Assembly: GCA_950097015.1 (NCBI GenBank)
Contig: CATNEN010000038.1
Span: forward strand, 25,581,001 to 25,645,000
Direction: 5' to 3'
DNA: 64,000 nt
From: Macrostomum hystrix
Taxonomy: Eukaryota; Platyhelminthes; Macrostomidae
Shown: piece by piece, positions 12,590-21,116 of the stretch
Position numbering within the stretch: position 1 is the first letter of the stretch
How the letters are laid out: each line of letters opens with the position of its first letter
Translations under genes and position numbers: made by a program
Notes under the pieces: generated by a model
What the model saw: only the letters and a program-made list of their open reading frames with translations
Told to the model about the DNA's origin: nothing
Databases searched by the model: none

Positions 12590-13710
12590 GATTGAGCAGC
12601 CATCCTCCCAGATCCCCAGACTGAGCTGCCAATCTTCCAGATCCTCAGATTGAGAACTCCCAGATCCTCAGATTGAGAACTCCCAGATCCTCAGATTGAG
12701 AACTCCCAGATCCTCAGATTGAGAACTCCCAGATCCTTAGACTTAGCTGCTATTCTCACTGATCCTCAGACTGAGCAGCCATTCTCCCAGATCCTCAGAC
12801 TGAGCAGCCATTCTCTCAGATCCTCAGACTGAGCAGCCATTCTCTCAGATCCTCAGACTGAGCAGCCATTCTCTCAGATCCTCAGACTGAGCAGCCATTC
12901 TCTCAGATCCTCAGACTGAGCAGCCATTCTCTCAGATCCTCAGACTGAGCAGCCATTCTCTCAGATCCTCAGACTGAGCAGCCATTCTCTCAGATCCTCA
13001 GACTGAGCAACCATTCTCCCAGTTCCCTAGACTAAGCAGCCATTCTCCCAGATCCTCAGTTTAAGCAGCCATTCTCCCAGATCCTCAGTTTAAGCAGCCA
13101 TTCTCCCAGATCCTCAGTTTAAGCAGCCATTCTCCCAGCTCCCCAGACTAAGCAGCCATTCTCTCAGATCCTCAGTTTAAGCAGCCATTCTCCCAGATCC
13201 TCAGTTTAAGCAGCCATTCTCCCAGATCCTCAGTTTAAGCAGCCATTCTCCCAGATCCTCAGTTTAAGCAGCCATTCTCCCAGATCCTCAGTTTAAGCAG
13301 CCATTCTCCCAGATCCTCAGTTTAAGCAGCCATTCTCCCAGATCCTCAGTTTAAGCAGCCATTCTACCAGATCCTCAGTTTAAGCAGCCATTCTCCCAGA
13401 TCCTCAGTTTAAGCAGCCATTCTCCCAGCTCCCCAGACTAAGCAGCCATTCTCTCAGATCCTCAGTTTAAGCAGCCATTCTCCCAGATCCCCAGACTAAG
13501 CAGCCATTCTCTCAGATCCTCAGTTTAAGCAGCCATTCTCCCAGATCCTCAGTTTAAGCAGCCATTCTCCCAGATCCTCAGTTTAAGCAGCCATTCTCCC
13601 AGATCCTCAGTTTAAGCAGCCATTCTCCCAGATCCTCAGTTTAAGCAGCCATTCTCCCAGATCCTCAGTTTAAGCAGCCATTCTCCCAGATCCTCAGTTT
13701 AAGCAGCAAT
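12590..13710. repeat. 29-bp minisatellite in probable HDAC6 3' UTR
   Basis: About 37 copies of a 29-bp unit with core CAGCCATTCTCCCAGATCCT, in two blocks (CAGACTGAG then CAGTTTAAG variants). It begins about 100 bp after the HDAC6 stop. The first AATAAA I find after the stop is beyond the array, so the array may be transcribed as 3' UTR. Confidence 0.92.
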
Positions 13711-13788
13711 CCTCTTATTCAACAATTTTTAGATTATAGCCTCTGTGCTCTTGCTAGCTTTGCTGTAAAATCATACCAGTTGATTAAC

Positions 13789-13794
13789 AATAAA
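13789..13794 (+). terminator. Candidate HDAC6 polyadenylation signal
   Basis: An AATAAA lies 1.3 kb after the HDAC6 stop. I see no earlier one, so the 29-bp array would sit in the 3' UTR. This is inference without transcript data. Confidence 0.45.
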
Positions 13795-13799
13795 ACATA

Positions 13800-14120
13800 C
13801 TTTTTAATACTACTTTTAAATTATCTGTACTGTTTGCATATTTAAAATGATTGTTCTTATTTTGTTTTGAACATTCTGTGTGTGATTTTTTTAATCACTT
13901 CCTATAATAGCTAATTTCTTTTATTGATTTTTTTGTTTTCATTCTCTAAATAATTTACTTAATTAAATATACGATGAAAACGGCTTCATGTAATGGTTTG
14001 CATGTTACAATTCGCTTAATTGAATTAAAACCGAAATCAAAGGCTTTTAATTTATCATCTGTAGTTGTCTTTTTACATTCTATTTTTCATCTCATATGAA
14101 GACATTTTAAATACTGATAC
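13800..14120. other. AT-rich intergenic spacer
   Basis: Low-complexity AT-rich sequence between the HDAC6 end and the second 23-bp array. No gene is recognised. Confidence 0.5.
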
Positions 14121-14124
14121 TGCT

Positions 14125-14745
14125 TCATGCTGTATTCAGACACTGTTTCAGGCTGTATTCAGACACTGTTTCAGGCTGTATTCAGACACTGTTTCAGGCT
14201 GTATTCAGACACTGTTTCAGGCTGTATTCAGACACTGTTTCAGGCTGAATTCAGACACTGTTTCAGGCTGTATTCAGACACTGTTTCAGGCTGTATTCAG
14301 ACACTGTTTCAGGCTGTATTCAGACACTGTTTCATGCTGTATTCAGACACTGTTTCAGGCTGAATTCAGACACTGTTTCAGGCTGAATTCAGACACGGTT
14401 TCAGGCTGAATTCAGACACTGCTTCAGGCTGTATTCAGACACTGCTGCAGGCTGTATTCAGACACTGTTTCAGGCTGAATTCAGACACTGTTTCAGGCTG
14501 AATTCAGACACTGCTTCAGGCTGAATTCAGACACTGTTTCAGGCTGAATTCAGACACTGTTTCAGGCTGTATTCAGACACTGCTTCAGGCTGTATTCAGA
14601 CACTGTTTCAGGCTGTATTCAAACACTGTTTCAGGCTGAATTCAGACACTGCTTCAGGCTGTATTCAGACACTGTTTCAGGCTGAATTCAGACACTGTTT
14701 CAGGCTGTATTCAGACACTGCTTCAGGCTGTATTCAGACACTTTA
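14125..14745. repeat. Second array of the 23-bp HDAC6 intron-11 unit
   Basis: About 27 copies of the same 23-bp unit (TATTCAGACACTGTTTCAGG) as in HDAC6 intron 11, in the same orientation about 2.6 kb away. A TTCAGACACTGCTTC variant is enriched here. It is the only unit in the window that I find in two separate arrays. Confidence 0.93.
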
Positions 14746-15142
14746 AGCTCTGCTAAAGGGGGTCATTGGTTCTCTGCTGTATCAGGAGCCACCTTAGGCG
14801 CTTGATGTCAAGTAAAGTGAGCTAGTTCTAATTTACTTGTCTCTTCTGTTGTGTTCGATCAATATGTTTTAAGTCGTCACTGTCCTACCAGGGTCTTCAA
14901 ATAATAAAAATTGATAGAGACTATTCCACAGCGCTGCCTGATATTTGTCGAACTATTTTCAAGTTGCTAAAGTCGATCAAGTTTATTTTTTTTATTAGTT
15001 GGTGTCATAAAAATTTTCTTGTTAATGCACAGTCATATACCAGTGCGTCGTTTTTCAGATGCTTTTGCTAACACTTTTAACACTTCTTCTGATTAAAGTA
15101 CCGTTCGAAAGTTTCCCCTGTATCAGAAGTATATACTGTACT
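14746..15142. other. 3' flank of the prohormone gene
   Basis: No ORF of note. On the minus strand AATAAA signals (plus-strand TTTATT at 14982 and 14991) lie about 150 bp past the prohormone stop and are plausible polyadenylation signals. Confidence 0.45.
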
Positions 15143-16405
15143 TTACTCTCCATTGACGAGTAGTTCCTTGTCTAGGTCATGGGTAACCAATCTCTTGTTC
15201 CTGAAGGCTCCGGACAGCCATCTCTTGTTCCTGAAGGCTCCGGACAGCCATCTCTTGTTCCTGAAGGCTCCGGACAGCCATCTCTTGTTCCTGAAGGATC
15301 CGGACAGCCATCTCTTGTTCCTGAAGACTCCGGACAGCCATCTCTTGTTCCTGAAGGCTCCGGACAGCCATCTCTTGTTCCTGAAGGCTCCGGACAGCCA
15401 TCTCTTGTTCCTGAAGGCTCCGAACAGCCATCTCTTGTTCCTGAAGGCTCCGGACAGCCATCTCTTGTTCCTGAAGGATCCGGACAGCCATCTCTTGTTC
15501 CTGAAGGCTCCGGACAGCCATCTCTTGTTCCTGAAGGCTCCGGACAGCCATCTCTTGTTCCTGAAGGCTCCGGACAGCCATATCTTGTTCCTGAAGGCTC
15601 CGGACAGCCATCTCTTGTTCCTGAAGGCTCCGGACAGCCATCTCTTGTTCCTGAAGGCTCCGGACAGCCATCTTTTGTTCCTGAAGGCTCCAGACAGCCA
15701 TCTCTTGTTCCTGAAGGCTCCGGACAGCCATCTCTTGTTCCTGAAGGCTCCGGACAACCATCTCTTATTCCTGAAGGCTCCGGACAACCATCTCTTATTC
15801 CTGAAGGCTCCGGACAACCATCTCTTATTCCTGAAGGCTCCGGACAGCCATCTCTTGTTCCTGAAGGCTTCGGACAGCCATCTCTTATTCCTGAAGGCTC
15901 CGGACAGCCATCTCTTGTTCCTGAAGGCTCCGGACAGCCATCTCTTGTTCCTGAAGGCTCCGGACAGCCATCTCTTGTTCCTGAAGGCTTCGGACAGCCA
16001 TCTCTTGTTCCTGAAGGCTCCGGACAACCATCTCTTGTTCCTGAAGGCTCCGGACAGCCATCTTTTGTACATAGTTTCGTCGGGTAGCAAATTATTGAAC
16101 TCGTTGGACATCATGTCTTTGCCATCTTCCTACAATTGCAAGTCACCTTTATCTTAAAAAACTACCAGCTCTCAATACCAGACAGAGTATAGTTTGTTCT
16201 CTGTGGCATGGAGATCACTCACCTTGTCGTCATCAACAGATTCCGCGTATAAGTTTGTCACTAGAACTGAAAGAGATAGTTTTTCGCGAGTAATTCAAAT
16301 TTCTAAGAAACAAAAAATCAAGTAGTCTCTTGTTGGATGGATGCAGAGGGGTTGTAGTAACAATAACTTACCGCTAGCAACAATAAGCCACACGACGGCC
16401 CGCAT
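15143..16405 (-). CDS. Predicted neuropeptide prohormone with 29 copies of WLSGAFRN
   Basis: Three exons (minus order): 16405-16372, 16260-16223 and 16129-15143, joined by GT-AG introns in phase. Exon 1 plus the start of exon 2 encode a typical signal peptide (MRAVVWLIVASVTNLYAES). Next come an acidic spacer, then 29 tandem 10-residue units KR-WLSGAFRN, then a 17-residue tail beginning KR-LVTHD. Each unit ends RNKR, a furin/prohormone-convertase type site, so processing should release about 29 near-identical octapeptides in the secretory pathway. There is no Gly before KR, so C-terminal amidation is not expected. Variants: WLSEAFRN (2), WLSGSFRN (2), WLSGVFRN (1), WLFGAFRN (1), and one unit where KR has become KI. 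I do not recognise the peptide family. The five other reading frames across the array are also open because the unit is 30 bp. Only this frame joins a signal peptide and dibasic sites. Confidence 0.85.
15180..16070. repeat. 30-bp coding repeat of the prohormone
   Basis: Twenty-nine 30-bp units with plus-strand core CTTGTTCCTGAAGGCTCCGG, all in register. About ten unit differences are silent in the WLSGAFRN frame (for example CTG/TTG Leu, AAC/AAT Asn, AAG/AAA Lys) against seven that change a residue. Confidence 0.95.
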
Positions 16406-16476
16406 TTTTCGAATGTTCTACAATTCAGAGGTCCTTCAGAATCTGTGAGAGTGGCTGGGACACTTCCGTGTCCCAC

Positions 16477-16482
16477 TTTATA
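16477..16482 (-). promoter_or_regulatory. TATA box of the prohormone gene
   Basis: The minus strand reads GGCATATAAAGTG 72 bp upstream of the prohormone ATG, which would place transcription start near 16450 with a 5' UTR of about 45 nt. A TATA promoter suits a strongly and specifically expressed secretory gene. Confidence 0.6.
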
Positions 16483-16641
16483 TGCCATTTGGCGTTCTCA
16501 CGGTCAGCCAGCAACTATAGAGCTCCTCAGTGTTAGCCGCCTTTTTTCATTCGACCAATCCAAAATCGATTGGCAGATCTAGCTCATTGGACAATTTTGC
16601 ATTGTAGAACATATGGCAACATCCCGATGGCTCATCATGGC

Positions 16642-16824
16642 TTATAGTGTAGTGTGTTCTGTCAGAGTGATTCTGCAAATACAAAAACTGCAGTTGTCCA
16701 TTTCCAACCACCTGTTTGTTCCGGCAATTTGCTGCATCAGCAAAATTGGCTCTAATATACTCGTATTTGCTGTTGACCATATTATGGTGCCAAAAATAAT
16801 AAGCGCCACAGTTTTTAAGCCTTT
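16642..16824 (-). CDS. Possible small secreted protein, start codon missing
   Basis: After a splice acceptor (ACATTGCAG on the minus strand) a 60-codon frame reads KGLKTVALIIFGTIIWSTANT and onward to a TAA at 16642. The opening has the basic-hydrophobic-small pattern of a signal peptide but no ATG. An upstream exon or a trans-spliced leader ending in AUG would supply one in the right phase. The remainder includes NRWLEMDNCSFCIC. An overlapping frame from an ATG at 16780 to 16547 (77 codons) lacks such features. There is no family match that I recognise, and it may be non-coding. It sits just upstream of the prohormone on the same strand. Confidence 0.3.
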   Translation of the reverse strand, partial: KGLKTVALIIFGTIIWSTANTSILEPILLMQQIAGTNRWLEMDNCSFCICRITLTEHTTL

Positions 16825-17104
16825 CTGCAATGTTCTATTTTAAAAAAATGTCGCTACTCAAGATTCAAAGTCGATGACTTGATGAGAAGATGAGCAAGAT
16901 GAGCTTCAAGAGCACTTTCGCAAAACCATTTCGGCCCTTGCTACTTTCTGATTAAGCAACCCCAGCTAATGTAGTTATTTCATCGGCCTAAACCTTCAAT
17001 GATTAGATAAATTTCGAAAAGTTGACACTGTAGCTGATCCATGCGAAAATTCTGTGAAGTTACATCGGGCGCTTATGGCACGATACATGCCTTTAAAAGC
17101 TCAA

Positions 17105-17630
17105 TCATCTGAAACTGTCTGACAGTAAAATGTTGTTCCTGAAACTGTCTGACGGTAAAATGTTGTTCCTGAAACTGTCTGACAGTAAAATGTTGTTCCT
17201 GAAGCTGTCTGACAGTGAAATGTTGTTCCTGAAACTCTCTAACAGTAAAATGTTGTTCCTGAAACTTTCTGACAGTGAAATGTTGTTCCTGAAACTGTCT
17301 GACAGTAAAATGTTGTTCCTGAAACTGTCTGACAGAAAACTGTTGTTCCTGAAACTGTCTGACAGTGAAATGTTGTTCCTGAAACTGTCTTACAGCGAAA
17401 TGTTGTTCCTGAAACTGGCTGACAGCGAAATGTTGTTCCTGAAAATGGCTGACAGTAAAATGTTGTTCCTGAAAATGGCTGACTGTAAATTGTTGTTCTT
17501 GAAACTGTCTGGCAGTAAAATGTTGTTCCTAAAACTGTGTGACAGTGGAAAGTTGTCACTGAACCGGCGGACAGTGAAATGTTGTTCTTGTTACTATCTG
17601 ACAGTTGAATGTTGTCACTGAATCAGTTAC
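17105..17630. repeat. Second 30-bp array, degenerate relative of the prohormone repeat
   Basis: About 17 copies of a 30-bp unit containing TTGTTCCTGAA. Aligned in register with the prohormone unit, about 19 of 30 bases agree. In the homologous minus-strand frame the unit reads SFRNNILLSD, against AFRNKRWLSG in the prohormone. The KR sites are therefore replaced by NI and no peptides could be released. No signal-peptide exon is visible beside it. It could be a decayed duplicate or an ancestral array. Confidence 0.7.
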
Positions 17631-17639
17631 TCTTGAATT

Positions 17640-18990
17640 CGTCCATGTATTTTATACTTCAAGAAGACGTTTTTTTGCTTTCAAAAATATTTTTTAGACT
17701 CTCATTTACGAGAAAATTGAAAAATAGTGAAAAAGATATATTAATTTAACTTCAGTCCACCTTAATTCACTCGGATATTTTTACTGATTGGTCAGTCGTG
17801 CATTTATCTATCTATGGTAGGCACTATCGTATCGAAACTTAGCTTGAAGTAAAAGCTTTAGTCGCATGTACTTAAAATTTATTTTTTCTTACTTTCTTGT
17901 GTTTCAATTTAAATAGAAGCGAATATATGACTTTGGTTTTATCCCTGTGGATTAATGGACAGAGATTGGCTATAGAAAGAAATGACAATTTAGCCTAGCT
18001 GGGCAACCTGTACAGTCCAGTGGCTACAAAAGGCTGCGTACAGCTGTTCAGTCTGTGGACTGCAGGGGGTCCATATCTACCCCAGCAGATGCTGGGATAC
18101 AGAAACTATAGCTTCGGAGGCTCTAGTCATTGTCTATAAGTCGTAAAAATTCGCTAAGGACTCAATTTAAATTAAAAATGTGAGTTATAAAACTTATTCA
18201 GCCTGTCATATTGGCACTTATATTGTTTGAACATCTTTGGCTTTTTGTGTCTGGACAAAGCTTTTAAAATGTCAGGTCTGATAAGTTTTGAGTTTTAATG
18301 ATAATGTGCTGCTTGATTGCTGGACATTCGACAAGACAATGCGCTTGTCGGAAACGCTCTCTGGCCATTGTTTAGAGATAAAACATTCTAAAGATTTTTT
18401 ATTTCATTTTTTGCGACCAAGATAATGCATCAAAGTACAGTTGTGTTTTAATTTGCCAATTGTCACAGTACCTGCGTCACTATGAGTAGTCAGTTAGAAT
18501 ATCGAACATAAAATAAGAAAAAAAATTATTAACTTAAATTACTCTGCACGTGTATGCAATTTTGAGTTCGTTGCAATGTCCTTAAAAATAACACTACCAT
18601 ATAAAAAATACGATTTTTATGTAATCCCCAATGACTGTCTCGTTAAAAGTACTCTTGCAGAACGGAATCCCGATTCAATTAATCAAATTCAAAAGGTATT
18701 TGCCGTGTGACATTCAGGCTATGCAAATGGGAACTTATCAAGGATGCAATGCGAAACCTCACGCAAAAGTACTCATTGAGTGAAGAAATCGTCAAATTGA
18801 TTCAGAAACTGATTCGATAAAATTATTGGCTTCTAAAGCTTTTAATAATTAAATTCAGTTAAGCTAGATGACAGCCGACGTATCTAACAACGAGTTGTTT
18901 GATCATGTTTTATACCAACTATGTACGTACGGAACGAAAAATGATGCGATAAAAATAGGAGATAATTAATAAAAACAACACAAAAGCAAT
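17640..18990. other. Intergenic, no gene recognised
   Basis: Mostly AT-rich. At about 17995-18125 a GC-richer block (AGCTGTTCAGTCTGTGGACTG then CCCCAGCAGATGCTGGGATAC) resembles pieces at 19455-19525 and 20950-21000, suggesting a second dispersed repeat family. Confidence 0.4.
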
Positions 18991-18999
18991 GTACGCTGT

Positions 19000-19530
19000 A
19001 CAATGTACGTCCTGACGACAACATACTCCTTTCTTTACCGTCCAGCACAGGCTGCAACCGCGATAACAGCATCCACGGTTGAACAGCTTCATAGCGCAGG
19101 ATTGTATAGGCAGATGCCTCGGTACTCCATCCAGCAAAGTGATTGGCTGCTTTGGGATAGCGACCATATTCATTCGGTACGCATCGTCATCGAAAAGCAA
19201 GCGGTTCATCACTCTGGCGACCTCACTCCGTCACCCGGCAGTCTTAGGTTGTTCGGCAGCCGGGGTCGAACTGCAGACGTTCGTCTGAAGGTTTGAAGCA
19301 GAAGTCCCAGGTATATAGGCGCCGCTTTAGCCACCGTCAAAGCGTTGATAGCGGAGCGGACCAGGCCACTGCCACTCGACCTCTGCCGTCGGGTACAGCG
19401 GCAGATACAGCGCTGATGGCTTCATCCACAGCAGCTTGCTGTCGCACGACTGACTGTTCAGTCCATGTACTGGGGGGGGGGGGGAACACCACACCCACCC
19501 TCAATTACCCCAGATAATGCTGGTACTTAA
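19000..19530. other. GC-richer block with homopolymer G run, probably repeat-derived
   Basis: Open frames of up to 97 codons occur on both strands, but none has a convincing start, splice context or known domain. It includes a run of 13 G at 19472-19484 and a CCCCAGATAATGCTGG end shared with the block near 18100. I regard it as a decayed mobile element. Confidence 0.35.
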
Positions 19531-19654
19531 CTTAACAGCTTGATGAACCGAAGCAAGTCAGCTTTCATGTGTCTTTCTAACGGACAGTGGAGTCCAGAGA
19601 AAATACTGAGATTTAAGAAAATTTGAGACAGCGCATACACATTAACTTAGGCCT

Positions 19655-19855
19655 CAGAATGAGTGGCAGACGTGTTTGCCTAGGTCGCACCAAGGTCCTG
19701 AGCTCGATTCTGTGGTGAGGCCACATTCATTTGGGGCGCAGCCGCTGAGAGAAGGCTTGAAGGCTTGTCTTGCAATTCAAAACCTTGAGGGCCAACCTCC
19801 GAGGCAAAGTGAAAGTGTGCACTGCCTGACGATGAGTAAGTCAGTAACTGTAGAG
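19655..19855 (+). mobile_element. tRNA-derived SINE copy (family 1)
   Basis: A head with box-B-like GAGCTCGATTC is followed by the shared body GGGGCGCAGCCGC, AGAGAAGGCTTG and CTGCCTGACGATGAG. It is truncated before the family's 3' end. Confidence 0.7.
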
Positions 19856-20339
19856 AACATAAAGTTTAAAAAAATTCGTTGTTATTGCACAACAGAATTA
19901 GTCCATTAATCTACCACTTTTGCCTGTCCTAAGAAGAGTTGCATTGGGAAGACTGCTTGAGGACGGAGTGTAACTAAAAAAATCGATAATCCTAAGCTGG
20001 AGTTGGGTCGCTTCGTTGCTAAGTGGTCTAATTAGCACACCATGTACTCTCCCGCAGTGTACTTGCTGCAATACAGTATGCATGTATTTACCAGATTAAA
20101 CAAGTTTCGTATGGGTCTTATTTAGTGGCAATCAATACCCAACAGTATTTCTGAGAGTGAGCTTGTAGAGCTTGTAAATTTTCTATGCAGTATTTTTACT
20201 TTTTGAACATTGAAGATTATTCCATAACATTAGACTTATTACGAGCTCGTAGTCGCTTCATAAGCTTTTCTTTCAGTCAAATTACTCGAAAGCAATGCAA
20301 ATAAATAACATGCAGAAATATAAAACTAAGAGAATGGGC

Positions 20340-20366
20340 TCACAGAGAGAGAGAGAGAGAGAGAAA
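20340..20366. repeat. (GA)n microsatellite
   Basis: A run of about twelve GA dinucleotides. Confidence 0.9.
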
Positions 20367-20827
20367 TAGCAGAAGTAGAAATGTACAGTAAAGCTTTCAG
20401 ACCGCTGCCATTGGCGACCAGTTTGTATGGGTAGCTTGGTCTGACAGCTAGCTTGTGTGTATAGTCAGCGCGAAAATTTTCTGGGATAGAAAAATGAGCA
20501 GGACGAGAAGACTGGCTGCGGTCTACCACCAAACTGCTTGCTTGCTTTTAGCAAATTGAAGCCATTGCTGCGGGGTATTTCAGGGTATTTGGGGTCTATT
20601 CGAGACCTGTCTACCTGGCTCCATATAATCTAAAAATTGCAGTCTATTTTAGTTTTTATCAATTTATCTAACGTTCACAGTTGACCAATTCTGAACAATA
20701 ACACTCCGCCAACAGATAGGACAATCAATCTCGGGCTTGCTCTGATAAATAATAATTCAGTAATTCAGTAAACTAGGTGAGTAACTATAAGCAGCTAGTC
20801 TGAAATGATTTAATGCTAATTTTTGCC

Positions 20828-21005
20828 CTGCTTTGTAGCCTTCTAAACCGAGAGACGTCGGGAGTTCGATTCTTACCGCAAGGTCAAAGAATTTGCGTCC
20901 CCGAGGAAGGAAAATGAATTTCTGATTAATTCCTAACTTATAAATTATTACCAGCATCAGTCCTAGCTGTCCATGGACTGAACAGCTGTACACAGGCGCG
21001 TCCAG
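20828..21005 (+). mobile_element. Second tRNA-headed SINE-like element
   Basis: A tRNA-like head with box B GAGTTCGATTC (near 20866-20876) is followed by a body ending in ACCAGCATCAGTCCTAGCTG and TCCATGGACTGAACAGCTG. The tail resembles, in inverse orientation, the blocks near 18050 and 19460. It lies immediately upstream of the EF-hand gene. Confidence 0.4.
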
Positions 21006-21116
21006 CGCCGCAAATTTATCCCAAAATGACTAGCTGTTATTTCTATCCAGCATAACAATTAAATTATAATAAAATGTCCCAACGAATTGTGTTAAAAATT
21101 CTTTTGAAGATTGAAA

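Noticed and set aside
15153..16157. Plus-strand frames reading SLVPEGSGQP and LLFLKAPDSH repeats
   Set aside because: Antisense shadows of the prohormone repeat; no signal peptide or splice context on the plus strand.
17130..17621. Plus-strand frame of MLFLKLSDS repeats as a protein
   Set aside because: It lacks dibasic sites, a signal peptide and flanking exons; explained as the antisense of a decayed array.
19003..19517. Overlapping frames of 60-97 codons on both strands
   Set aside because: No domain, splice or signal support; the block shares pieces with other dispersed repeats.
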